Assembly: GCA_013373105.1 (NCBI GenBank)
Contig: JABXIJ010000021.1
Span: 1 to 64,000, forward strand
Origin: Flavobacteriaceae bacterium
GTDB taxonomy: Bacteria; Bacteroidota; Bacteroidia; Flavobacteriales; Flavobacteriaceae
DNA: 64,000 bases
Direction: 5' to 3'
Shown here: piece by piece, positions 19,456-27,512 of the stretch
Layout: each line of letters opens with the position of its first letter
Position numbering within the stretch: position 1 is the stretch's first letter
Notes under the pieces: generated by a model
The model's input: only the letters and a program-made list of their open reading frames with translations
Database searches by the model: none
What the model was told of the DNA's origin: nothing
Translations under genes and position numbers: made by a program

Positions 19456-19743
19456 TTACAATTTTTTATTTATGTATTCTTGAATTTTTCGCTTTTCCCA
19501 GTCTTCTCCAAATCCAAATAAATTTTTTCCAAATACTGTAAACCAGTGTATAAATAAACCTATTGCATTACCAATTATTGCCCACCAAAACCAATGGTAT
19601 TGTGGTGTTAGTTGTAAATTTATAAATACTAAAAACGGTAAAACAAAGATCATTACAACTAAATGAGAGTAAAAACCTTTTATTTCATCAACTCTTTTTT
19701 TAGCTCTTAAATAACTCTGATTTTCTATATAATTTTCTTCCAT
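19456..19743 (-). CDS. 2TM domain protein
   Basis: A 95-residue 2TM protein: LRAKKRVDEIKGFYSHLVV at about residues 12-30, two helices with a short QYHWFWWAIIGNAIG turn, and the C-terminal DWEKRKIQEYI. It shares the amphipathic entry helix and the exit motif with the other copies in the array. The short loop rich in Trp groups it with the copy at 19753 and with the kinase-fused domain. Confidence 0.88.
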   Translation of the reverse strand: MEENYIENQSYLRAKKRVDEIKGFYSHLVVMIFVLPFLVFINLQLTPQYHWFWWAIIGNAIGLFIHWFTVFGKNLFGFGEDWEKRKIQEYINKKL

Positions 19744-19752
19744 GTTTTCTAA

Positions 19753-20043
19753 TTAATTATCATTCATATATCCGCTTATTTTAAGCTCTTCCCATTCTTT
19801 ACCTAAGCCAAGTTTATTAAATCCAAAAACTCCTAACCAATGAAATAAAATTCCTACACCCCAACCTAAAACTGAGAACCAAAACCAATGAAAGCCTGGA
19901 ACAAATACAAGGTTTACATAAATAATTATTGGAATTGTTATTAGGTATACAAACAAATGAACGTAAAACCCTTTAATATCTTTAACTCTTTTTTTAGCCT
20001 TTAAATATCTTTGTTCTTCTAAAAATTCTGATTCCATAATCAT
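19753..20043 (-). CDS. 2TM domain protein
   Basis: A 96-residue 2TM protein with LKAKKRVKDIKGFYVHL near residue 13, helices around 26-46 and 52-72 joined by GFHWFWFS, and EWEELKISGYM at the end. Translation may begin at the ATG at 20043, or two codons later at the second Met. The first ATG overlaps the TGA stop of the preceding broken 2TM gene (ATGA). That overlap is a sign that the upstream gene was once, or still is, read to its full length. Confidence 0.88.
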   Translation of the reverse strand: MIMESEFLEEQRYLKAKKRVKDIKGFYVHLFVYLITIPIIIYVNLVFVPGFHWFWFSVLGWGVGILFHWLGVFGFNKLGLGKEWEELKISGYMNDN

Positions 20044-20366
20044 CTATTATTTTCTTCTTCTTTAAGGTATTGTTGTAATTTTCTTTCTTCCCAGTCTTTA
20101 TTAAATAAAAATGGTACGCCAAAAGTTGTTATTGCTTGAAAAAGAATACCTAATCCTCAATAAATCCATATTTTAAAATTTCCTAGGTTAAAAAACGCTT
20201 CTTCAAAAGTATCTCCGTCTTTAATATCTCCATAGATAAACAAGCCTGACAATAAGATGTTTACAGCTAAATAAACAGATAAATGTTTATAAAATTTACT
20301 TATTCTTTCAACCTTTTTTTTAGCTAATAAGTATTTTTGTTCTTGGTTAAAGTCTTCTTTTCTCAT
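20040..20366 (-). pseudogene. 2TM domain protein gene with in-frame TGA
   Basis: The first 69 codons give a normal 2TM start (LLAKKKVERISKFYKHL near residue 13, first helix, loop). Then TGA appears at 20157-20159 after KIWIY. Past it, the same frame continues for 38 codons as GLGILFQAITTFGVP and then DWEERKLQQYL, which is the expected second helix and family exit motif, and ends in TGA at 20040-20042. A Trp codon TGG is expected at the break, so one G-to-A change would explain it. The start overlaps the kinase stop, and the full-length stop overlaps the next start (both ATGA). Confidence 0.85.
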
Positions 20367-21724
20367 CTTAATCTTCTTTGTCTATTTTCTTTATCCATTA
20401 ATTCTTTAATTTTACGATCTTCCCAATTTCTACCTAAGAAAATATTGTAATTATTAACTTCTAAAAAGTGGAATATTAAACCTATTCCCCATCCAAACAT
20501 AGGAAACCAAAACCAGTAAAACATAGGTGAAAACCTCATATTAATAAAGATTAAAAATGGTATTACTATACAATATGATGCTAGGTTTTGATAAAACTCT
20601 TTTAATTTTTCTACTCGTTCAACAGCTTTTACATATTTGCTGTTTTCTAAATTATCTTGATACATGATTTCTGTAATTTTATGAAGGAGAGGTAAACTCA
20701 CCTTAAATGCTTTTGTATTATTTTCTATTTGCACGCCTCTTTCTGTAATTAATCCATATCTATCTGCTATGTTTTGTAAGCCAACTTTTGTGCTTTTACC
20801 TATAGCTTCTTTTGGATTAATATTATTCTCTATAACCAAGTAATTATCTGTTTCATAAATATTTACAATTAATGGTTTAGATGGTGAAACTACATTGTGT
20901 TTAACTGCGTTTTCTAGCAACAGCTGTAATGAAAGAGGTACAACTTTTAATTCTGAATTACTAACTGTTGTTGGAATGTTAAACTGTACAGCGTCTTCAA
21001 AACGCATTCTTAATAGCTCCATGTAAGTTCTAGCAAAATTTAGTTCTTCTATAATTGGTACTAAATCTTTATTTCTTTGCTCTAAAACATACCTATATAC
21101 TTTAGAGAGTTTTGTGGTAAATTTTTCTGCTTGATTAGGATTTTCTCCAATTAAACTTGTTAACACATTTAAACTATTAAATAAAAAATGTGGATCTATT
21201 TGGTTCTTTAACGATTCAAATTTAGCTGTCTCTGTTTTTGCAACAAACTCTTGTTTGGTACTCTCTTGTTTTACAGATTTCTTCCACTCTATCATAAAAC
21301 TTCTAGCATGTAAAAATGCTGAAACTCCAAAAGATAAGAAGGTTATAAAAATAAATTCCCAAATTTCATTATTATTAAAAAATGTGTCTGAAGACCTTTG
21401 TTCAAGAACTATATGAGTAAAGTATTTTATTCCAATTACTATGGGTATTGTGTATAGTATTGTAGTTATAATTCCAACCCAAACCCTTGTTTTTGTGTGG
21501 TTTATCCAATCCCATTTTTTACTCAATAAATCATTAATTACTCCCTGAGCAAAACCTAAACCATAAGAATACATTGCTGAAACTAATAGTGTATATCCTA
21601 TAGCTGATGGTGAAAAATTTTGATTGATTACAACAAATAAAACTGTAAAGATTAATGTTATTTTAAAACTAACAATTATACCTTTTTTAAAGTCCTCTTT
21701 AACTATGTTTTTATTAAAATTCAT
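20363..21724 (-). CDS. LytS-type sensor histidine kinase fused to a C-terminal 2TM domain
   Basis: A 453-residue membrane kinase. About four membrane helices (18-35, 40-62, 82-105, 122-140) lead to the His_kinase domain with the phospho-acceptor His179 in NQIDPHFLFNSL. An ATPase part follows with LLLENAVKHN (about 268-277) and VGLQNIADRYGL (about 314-325). From about residue 355 on, a complete 2TM domain follows in the same frame: KAVERVEKLKEFYQNL, two helices, and NWEDRKIKELM. An internal Met354 could also start a free 2TM protein. The probable partner is the LytTR regulator at 17890. The signal sensed is unknown. Confidence 0.92.
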   Translation of the reverse strand: MNFNKNIVKEDFKKGIIVSFKITLIFTVLFVVINQNFSPSAIGYTLLVSAMYSYGLGFAQGVINDLLSKKWDWINHTKTRVWVGIITTILYTIPIVIGIKYFTHIVLEQRSSDTFFNNNEIWEFIFITFLSFGVSAFLHARSFMIEWKKSVKQESTKQEFVAKTETAKFESLKNQIDPHFLFNSLNVLTSLIGENPNQAEKFTTKLSKVYRYVLEQRNKDLVPIIEELNFARTYMELLRMRFEDAVQFNIPTTVSNSELKVVPLSLQLLLENAVKHNVVSPSKPLIVNIYETDNYLVIENNINPKEAIGKSTKVGLQNIADRYGLITERGVQIENNTKAFKVSLPLLHKITEIMYQDNLENSKYVKAVERVEKLKEFYQNLASYCIVIPFLIFINMRFSPMFYWFWFPMFGWGIGLIFHFLEVNNYNIFLGRNWEDRKIKELMDKENRQRRLR

Positions 21725-21744
21725 TGTTGTGAACAGTTTCTTTG

Positions 21745-22161
21745 TTAAAATTTTATTTCTAAAGATACATTTTTATTAGTAACAGAAAATTTTGCAGTAT
21801 CAAATGTTGGTGGACCAAAGTTCATAACATTATTAGATGAGCCAAAATCTTCTAAAGGCATACCATTAGCAGCAAAATCCATAACATCATTATCGTTTTT
21901 ATCATGATAACATATTACTGCATATACTCCTGGTTTAACATTTTTAAAAACTACCACACTTACTCCATCTTTAATTTTAGCTTCTAGTGCTGCTAATGGT
22001 TTTTTCATAAAGTTTTCTTTATCATATAAAGCAAAACCCACTTTACCTTTCTCTGATGTTACATTAACTACTTTCGCAGTTATGGTAAACTTGTCTTGTG
22101 CTTTTATCATATTAGAAGTGAATAGTAATAATGAAGCTGCAATTGATACAAATAATTTCAT
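21745..22161 (-). CDS. DUF2141 domain secreted protein
   Basis: A 138-residue protein with a signal peptide (about 1-21, ending KAQ) and a DUF2141 beta-sandwich: KGKVGFALYDKENFM near residue 40, VKPGVYAVICYHDKNDND near 75, and the Asp-rich end of that loop, which may bind calcium. It is probably periplasmic or on the cell surface. It lies 20 bases upstream of the kinase gene on the same strand, so it is likely the first gene of the 2TM/LytTR operon. Confidence 0.88.
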   Translation of the reverse strand: MKLFVSIAASLLLFTSNMIKAQDKFTITAKVVNVTSEKGKVGFALYDKENFMKKPLAALEAKIKDGVSVVVFKNVKPGVYAVICYHDKNDNDVMDFAANGMPLEDFGSSNNVMNFGPPTFDTAKFSVTNKNVSLEIKF

Positions 22162-22441
22162 AATGTTTAAATTTTAAATCTGAATTTATAAATCAGTTTG
22201 ATTAATAACACTACAAAAATGGAGTAGAAATTCAACTAAATAAATTATTAATTACTCAATTGTATTTTTTATAGGATGAATTGTAGTTTTATATTAACTA
22301 AGGTTTTTAAACTTTGTTATATGTTGATATATTTAAACAAAATAAAGGTTTATAGACTAATTTAGATATGTTTATAATTAAACAATTATCAAAAAAAATG
22401 AAAAATTTATTATTTTTAATATTCTGTATTAAAAAATAATA

Positions 22442-22449
22442 TACATTTG
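22442..22449 (+). promoter_or_regulatory. candidate -7 promoter box before the arg leader
   Basis: TACATTTG matches the Bacteroidota -7 consensus TAnnTTTG. No good -33 TTG/TTTG lies at the usual distance. If used, transcription would begin at or within a few bases of the leader-peptide ATG at 22454, making that message almost leaderless. Other start sites further upstream in this AT-rich gap are possible. The rest of the 22162-22453 stretch holds no gene I can support. Confidence 0.4.
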
Positions 22450-22453
22450 TTAT

Positions 22454-22552
22454 ATGATTAATGAAACACATGTTGTTTTTAATTCAATATCTGATAGTAT
22501 TTTAGCTAGTAATACTTACAGATTTATTCGCTTTTTCAGTCGTCGCCCATAG
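22454..22552 (+). CDS. candidate Arg-rich leader peptide of the arginine operon
   Basis: A short frame of 32 codons ends in RFIRFFSRRP and then TAG, 90 bases before the first gene of the arg operon. Four of the last ten codons are Arg (AGA, CGC, CGT, CGC); CGC and CGT are rare in this AGA-using genome. The 3' half is also much richer in G and C than the surroundings. A hairpin and T-run follow directly. This is the classical layout of ribosome-mediated attenuation. The start is uncertain because Bacteroidota lack strong ribosome-binding sites and no other in-frame ATG exists. Function is inferred from position and codon content. Confidence 0.55.
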   Translation: MINETHVVFNSISDSILASNTYRFIRFFSRRP

Positions 22553-22571
22553 GGTGTATGCTTATTTTTTT
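22544..22571 (+). promoter_or_regulatory. candidate attenuator hairpin and T-run in the arg leader
   Basis: CGCCC (22544-22548) pairs with GGGTG (22552-22556) around an ATA loop, and a run of seven T follows at 22565-22571. The 5' arm lies inside the last Arg and Pro codons of the leader peptide, so a ribosome paused on those codons would keep the hairpin from forming. The stem is short and the T-run is eight bases away, so its strength as a terminator is uncertain. A wider weak pairing, GATAGTA (22493-22499) with TACTATC downstream, could enclose the whole element. Confidence 0.4.
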
Positions 22572-22642
22572 GAATTAGGTGCGTCCAATTCTACTATCAA
22601 GTTAATAAAATCCTTAATATTATATAAAATAAAATCAATACA

Positions 22643-23257
22643 ATGAAAATTGTAATTGCAAATGTATCACATATCAAATATGCTGATATTATCTGTAAAA
22701 CTATAGAAGAGGCAGCTCAAATTAGAGGTACTGGTATTGCCAAAAGGCAACCAGAATATATTGCTACAAAAATGGAAAATGGCAATGCTGTTATTGCATT
22801 AGATGGAGATAAATTTGCTGGCTTTTGTTATATAGAACAATGGGGCCATGGAAAATTTGTTGCAAACTCTGGCTTAATAGTACATCCAGATTATAGAAAT
22901 ATTGGTTTGGCCAAAAATATAAAAGATCTAATTTTTAAACATTCTAGAACTAAGTTTCCAGATGCTAAAATATTTAGTATTACAACTGGTTTAGCTGTTA
23001 TGAAAATGAATTCTGAATTGGGTTATAAACCAGTAACATTTTCAGAATTAACTGATGATCAAAGTTTTTGGAACGGTTGTCAAACCTGCAGAAATTACGA
23101 TGTGTTACAAAGAACTGAGCGTAAAATGTGTTTGTGCACTGGTATGTTATATGATCCTAATCAAAAGAACAAAACTAAAAGAGTTATAAAAGAAAAGTCC
23201 TTTAAAAGACTTAAAAGTATAAAACAAGCATTGTTTTTAAAAAACAAGAAAAAATGA
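22643..23257 (+). CDS. GNAT acyltransferase, candidate N-acylglutamate synthase of the arg operon
   Basis: A 204-residue GNAT-fold protein. The acyl-CoA pyrophosphate loop shows as YRNIGLAKNI near residues 84-93, after the strand GLIVHPDY. A Cys set follows the fold (Cys146, 149, 163, 165: CQTC and CLC), possibly a metal site. It is the first gene of the arginine operon and overlaps argG by four bases. No argJ is present, so this protein is the best candidate for the first step, acyl transfer to glutamate. With a succinyl-type ArgF' in the same operon, the donor may be succinyl-CoA rather than acetyl-CoA. That is inference. Confidence 0.75.
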   Translation: MKIVIANVSHIKYADIICKTIEEAAQIRGTGIAKRQPEYIATKMENGNAVIALDGDKFAGFCYIEQWGHGKFVANSGLIVHPDYRNIGLAKNIKDLIFKHSRTKFPDAKIFSITTGLAVMKMNSELGYKPVTFSELTDDQSFWNGCQTCRNYDVLQRTERKMCLCTGMLYDPNQKNKTKRVIKEKSFKRLKSIKQALFLKNKKK

Positions 23258-24435
23258 AAAAATTAGTAATTGCATATAGTGGAGGATTAGATACTTCATA
23301 TTGTGCTTTAAGTTTATCTAAAGAATATAGAGTACATGCTGTAAGTGTTAATACTGGTGGTTTTACTAATGATGAGATAAGTAAGATTGAAAAGAATGCT
23401 TACAAAATGGGAGTTGAATCGTATATAAATATTGATGCAGTTTCTACATTTTACGATAAAGTGGTTAAGTATTTGGTTTTTGGTAATGTTTTAAAAAACA
23501 ACACTTACCCTCTTTCTGTGAGTGCAGAAAGAATTGTTCAAGCTATAGAAATTGTAAATTATGCTAAGAGAGTTGGTGCAGAGTATATTGCACATGGTTC
23601 TACAGGAGCAGGAAATGATCAGGTTAGGTTTGATTTAATTTTTCAAACCTTAGCTCCAGAAATAAAAATAATTACCCCAATAAGAGACAACAACTTAACT
23701 AGGCAAGAAGAAATAGATTATCTTAAAAAAAATGGTATAAATATTACCTGGGAAAAAGCCCAATATTCTATTAATAAAGGCTTATGGGGAACTAGTGTTG
23801 GTGGTTCAGAAACCCTTACTTCTACTATGCCCCTTCCTGAAGCTGCATATCCATCTCAAATAGAAAAAGAAGGCATTCAAAAAGTTGTTTTAACTTTTAA
23901 TAAAGGTGAATTAGTTGGTATAAATGGTAATGTTACATCACCTGTAAAATGTATTGAATTATTAAATTCAATGGCATCTAAATATGGTATTGGAAGAGAT
24001 ATTCATGTTGGTGATACTATTGTAGGCATAAAAGGTAGAGTTGGTTTTGAAGCTGCTGCTGCCCTTATTACCATAAAAGCACATCACTTACTAGAAAAAC
24101 ATACACTTACCAAGTGGCAATTACAGCATAAAGAATATATGGCTAGTTTTTATGGAATGCATCTTCATGAAGGGATGTATTTAGATCCTGTAATGAGAGA
24201 TATTGAAGCATTTTTAAGTAATAGTCAATCAAAAGTAACAGGAAGTGTTTTTGTTACTCTAAGACCTTATCATTTTTCTTTAGATGGTATTTCTTCTCCA
24301 AATGATTTAATGAATAAAATATTTGGTAGTTATGGTGAAGAAAACAAAGGTTGGACAGCTGAAGAAGTAAAAGGTTTTATAAAAATTCTTGGAAATCAAA
24401 ATAAAATCTATCAACAAATAAATAATAAAAAATGA
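23254..24435 (+). CDS. argG: argininosuccinate synthase
   Basis: ArgG joins citrulline and aspartate using ATP. The 393-residue protein starts with the N-type ATP pyrophosphatase loop AYSGGLDTSYCAL (about residues 5-17) and has the citrulline/Asp-binding segment AHGSTGAGNDQVRF near 113-126. The length is typical. The start overlaps the GNAT stop and the TGA stop overlaps the argC ATG, so the three are translationally coupled. In Bacteroidota citrulline is formed by deacylation after the ArgF' step. Confidence 0.96.
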   Translation: MKKLVIAYSGGLDTSYCALSLSKEYRVHAVSVNTGGFTNDEISKIEKNAYKMGVESYINIDAVSTFYDKVVKYLVFGNVLKNNTYPLSVSAERIVQAIEIVNYAKRVGAEYIAHGSTGAGNDQVRFDLIFQTLAPEIKIITPIRDNNLTRQEEIDYLKKNGINITWEKAQYSINKGLWGTSVGGSETLTSTMPLPEAAYPSQIEKEGIQKVVLTFNKGELVGINGNVTSPVKCIELLNSMASKYGIGRDIHVGDTIVGIKGRVGFEAAAALITIKAHHLLEKHTLTKWQLQHKEYMASFYGMHLHEGMYLDPVMRDIEAFLSNSQSKVTGSVFVTLRPYHFSLDGISSPNDLMNKIFGSYGEENKGWTAEEVKGFIKILGNQNKIYQQINNKK

Positions 24436-25409
24436 TTGAAGCAGGCATAATTGGTGGTGCAGGATATACAGCTGGTGAATTAATTAGGTTATTATTAAAT
24501 CATCCCAAAGCAAAAATTAATTTTGTGTACAGCACTTCTAATGCAGGGAATAAATTATATAAGGTTCATCAAGATTTATTAGGTAGTACAGATCTTGAGT
24601 TTACTCAAGAAATCAATCCAAATATTGATGTTTTATTCCTTTGTTTAGGGCATGGTAACTCAAAAGCTTTCTTAGAGGAAAACAAGTTTTCTAGCCATAC
24701 AAATATTATAGATTTAAGTAACGATTTTAGACTAAGTCAAGATAAGTTCTTTGATGATATGGAATTTATTTATGGATTACCAGAGTTACAAAAAGACAAA
24801 ATTTCTAAAGCAAATTTTGTAGCAAACCCTGGTTGTTTTGCTACTGCTTTACAATTAGCTATTTTGCCTTTGGCTTCAAAGGGTTTAATTATAGATGATA
24901 TTCATATTAATGCTGTAACAGGCGCTACTGGTGCTGGGACATCTTTGTCTTCAACAACTCATTTTACTTGGAGAGATAACAATTTTTCACACTATAAAGC
25001 CTTTAATCATCAACATTTAGGAGAAATAAAACAAAGTATTTTACAATTACAAAAAAACTGGAATAAAGAAGTTTATTTTATACCTAATAGAGGGAATTTT
25101 TCAAGAGGAATTTTTGCAACTACTTATACAAATTTTGAAGGTTCAATTGAAGAAGCTACTGAAATTTACACATCATTTTATAAAGATGCAAAATTTACAT
25201 TTATTGCCGAAGATAACATTCATTTAAAACAAGTGGTAAACACAAATAAATGTTTAATCAACCTAAAAAAATACAACAATAAACTACTTATAACAAGTAG
25301 TTTAGATAATTTATTAAAAGGTGCTTCTGGGCAAGCAATCCAAAATATGAACTTAATGTTTGGTTTTGATGAAAAAGCAGGATTACAATTAAAAGCTACT
25401 TATTTTTAA
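24432..25409 (+). CDS. argC: N-acyl-gamma-glutamyl-phosphate reductase
   Basis: ArgC reduces N-acylglutamyl phosphate to the semialdehyde with NADPH. The 325-residue protein has the Rossmann start GIIGGAGYTAGELIRLL (about 5-21), the catalytic Cys in VANPGCFATALQLAI (about 134-148), and the HxxxH-like HFTWRDNNFSHYKAF. It is normal length for the short-type family. The acyl group may be acetyl or succinyl, depending on the pathway used (see argF'). Confidence 0.95.
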   Translation: MIEAGIIGGAGYTAGELIRLLLNHPKAKINFVYSTSNAGNKLYKVHQDLLGSTDLEFTQEINPNIDVLFLCLGHGNSKAFLEENKFSSHTNIIDLSNDFRLSQDKFFDDMEFIYGLPELQKDKISKANFVANPGCFATALQLAILPLASKGLIIDDIHINAVTGATGAGTSLSSTTHFTWRDNNFSHYKAFNHQHLGEIKQSILQLQKNWNKEVYFIPNRGNFSRGIFATTYTNFEGSIEEATEIYTSFYKDAKFTFIAEDNIHLKQVVNTNKCLINLKKYNNKLLITSSLDNLLKGASGQAIQNMNLMFGFDEKAGLQLKATYF

Positions 25410-25423
25410 AAGCAATTATTACA

Positions 25424-26563
25424 ATGAATTTATTTAATGTTTATCCTTTATTTGAAATTACTCCTGTTAAGGCTAAAGATGTATTTGTATATGATAAGTT
25501 TGGCAAAGAATATTTAGATTTATATGGTGGTCATGCTGTAATTTCTATTGGTCATTCTCATCCTGAATATGTAAAAAGTATTACAGAACAAGTAAAAAAA
25601 ATAGGGTTCTATAGCAACTCTATTCAAAACCCTATTCAAGAGGAATTAGCTAAAAAATTAGGCACTCTATCTGGTTGTAAAGAATATGAATTGTTTTTAT
25701 GTAATTCTGGTGCAGAAGCTAATGAAAATGCACTAAAACTTGCATCATTTCATACTAATAATAAGAAAGTTATAGCATTTAAAAACAGTTTTCATGGTAG
25801 AACTTCTGCAGCTGTAGCAGCCACAGACAACCCCAAAATAATAGCCCCAATAAATGCACAGCAAGAAGTTGAAATTTTAGCTTTAGGAGACCTAGAAAGT
25901 CTTGAAAAATCTTTAGCTAAAAACGATGTTTGTGCTGTAATTATTGAGTGTATTCAAGGTGTTGGTGGTTTAGATGAAAGCACAACTGATTTTTATGAAG
26001 GTGTTAATGAACTTTGCAAAAAACACAATACTTGTTTTATAGCAGATGAAGTACAGTCTGGATATGGAAGAACAGGTAATTTTTTTGCTTTTCAAAAATA
26101 TAATGTAAAGCCAGATATAATTTCTATTGCTAAAGGAATGGGTAATGGTTTTCCTATTGGTGGAATTTTAATACATCCTAAAATAAAAGCAAGCTATGGA
26201 TTATTAGGAACTACTTTTGGTGGAAATCATTTAGCATGTGCAGCAGGTTTATCCGTTTTAAATGTTATTGAAAACGAAAATTTAATGGGTAATGTCAATT
26301 TTATATCAGAATATTTTATTCGAATAGCTGAAACCATTCCACAAATTAAAAACATTAAAGGAAGAGGCTTAATGCTTGGTTTAGAGTTTGATTTTCCAAT
26401 AGCTGAGTTAAGAAAAAAATTAATTTATGATTATCAAATTTTTACTGGAAGTGCAAAAAACCCAAATCTAATAAGAATTCTCCCTCCTTTAACGATAAGA
26501 AAAGAACATATTAATCAATTTTTTGAAGCCTTAGTTAATGCTTTAAAAGAATTAAATACTTAA
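25424..26563 (+). CDS. argD: acylornithine aminotransferase
   Basis: ArgD converts N-acylglutamate semialdehyde to N-acylornithine with glutamate as amino donor and PLP as cofactor. The 379-residue class-III aminotransferase has GGHAVISIGHSHP near residue 36, NSGAEANENALKLA near 94, the PLP-stacking FHGRT, the Asp of IADEVQSGYGRTG near 207, and the Schiff-base Lys in SIAKGMGNGFPIGG near 238. It is spaced 14 bases after argC in the same operon. Confidence 0.95.
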   Translation: MNLFNVYPLFEITPVKAKDVFVYDKFGKEYLDLYGGHAVISIGHSHPEYVKSITEQVKKIGFYSNSIQNPIQEELAKKLGTLSGCKEYELFLCNSGAEANENALKLASFHTNNKKVIAFKNSFHGRTSAAVAATDNPKIIAPINAQQEVEILALGDLESLEKSLAKNDVCAVIIECIQGVGGLDESTTDFYEGVNELCKKHNTCFIADEVQSGYGRTGNFFAFQKYNVKPDIISIAKGMGNGFPIGGILIHPKIKASYGLLGTTFGGNHLACAAGLSVLNVIENENLMGNVNFISEYFIRIAETIPQIKNIKGRGLMLGLEFDFPIAELRKKLIYDYQIFTGSAKNPNLIRILPPLTIRKEHINQFFEALVNALKELNT

Positions 26564-26567
26564 TACA

Positions 26568-27512
26568 ATGTCTTTGCAAAATTATACATCTATAAACGAC
26601 ATTGATAATCTAAAAAAGTGGATAGAAAAAGCTAGAGAAATAAAAGCTAATCCTTTTAACAGTAACCATTTAGGAAAACAAAAAACTCTAGGTTTGTTGT
26701 TCTTTAATTCTAGTTTAAGAACTCGTTTAAGTACACAAAAAGCAGCTTTAAATTTAGGAATGAATCCTATAGTAATGAATGTTACAGGTGATGCTTGGGG
26801 GTTAGAATTTGAAGATGGTAAAATAATGAATGGTTCTACTGCAGAACATATTAAAGAGGCTGCTGCAGTTGTATCTCAGTATTGCGATATTATTGCTGTT
26901 AGAGCTTTCCCTTCATTAACAGATAAAGAGAAAGATGAAAGTGAATATGTAATTAATGCATTTAAAAAATATGCTTCTGTTCCAATAATAAATATGGAAA
27001 GTGCTACAGAACATCCATTACAAGCCTTAACTGACGCTATTACTATAGCAGAGTTTACAACAAAAAAGCGACCAAAAGTAGTTTTAAGTTGGGCACCACA
27101 TGTTAAAGCTTTACCTCACGCTGTAGCTAATAGTTTTACGCAAGTTATGCAGAAAATGAGTGCTGAGTTTATAATTGTAAATCCTGAAGGCTATAATTTA
27201 GATCCTAATATTACAAAAGACACTCCTATTTATCATAATCAAAATGAAGCTTTTAAAGACGCTGATTTTATTTACACAAAAAACTGGTGTGCTTATGAAG
27301 ATTATGGAAAAATAGTAGAAGTTTCAGAAAATTGGATGATAACTAAAGATAAAATTGGGAATGCTAAATTTATGCATTGTTTACCTGTTAGAAGAAATGT
27401 TGTAGTAGAAGACGCAGTTTTAGATTCTGCAAATTCAATAGTTATAGAACAAGCAAATAATAGAACGTTTGCTGCACAGTTGGTGTTAAAAAAATTACTC
27501 GAAAATGCATAA
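26568..27512 (+). CDS. N-acylornithine carbamoyltransferase (ArgF'), predicted succinylornithine type
   Basis: This 314-residue transcarbamylase belongs to the ArgF' group, which carbamoylates N-acetyl- or N-succinylornithine instead of ornithine. The carbamoyl-phosphate loop reads NSSLRTRLS (about 47-55); HPLQALTD comes near 148 and the C-terminal HCLPVRRN near 275. The residue that sets acyl specificity, Glu92 in the Xanthomonas acetyl enzyme and Pro90 in the Bacteroides fragilis succinyl enzyme, aligns with Ala92 here (STAEH). From memory, changing that Glu to Ala turned the acetyl enzyme into a succinyl one, so succinylornithine is predicted. The end overlaps argB by eight bases. Confidence 0.92.
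   Translation: MSLQNYTSINDIDNLKKWIEKAREIKANPFNSNHLGKQKTLGLLFFNSSLRTRLSTQKAALNLGMNPIVMNVTGDAWGLEFEDGKIMNGSTAEHIKEAAAVVSQYCDIIAVRAFPSLTDKEKDESEYVINAFKKYASVPIINMESATEHPLQALTDAITIAEFTTKKRPKVVLSWAPHVKALPHAVANSFTQVMQKMSAEFIIVNPEGYNLDPNITKDTPIYHNQNEAFKDADFIYTKNWCAYEDYGKIVEVSENWMITKDKIGNAKFMHCLPVRRNVVVEDAVLDSANSIVIEQANNRTFAAQLVLKKLLENA

Noticed and set aside
20157..20159. TGA recoded as Trp in this organism
   Set aside because: TGA is used as a normal stop in the hydrolase gene (10452), argG (24435) and the kinase gene (20363), and a standard RF2 is present.
22162..22453. A short frame MKNLLFLIFCIKK in the gap before the arg leader as a gene
   Set aside because: Only 13 codons, no context, typical chance product of AT-rich DNA.
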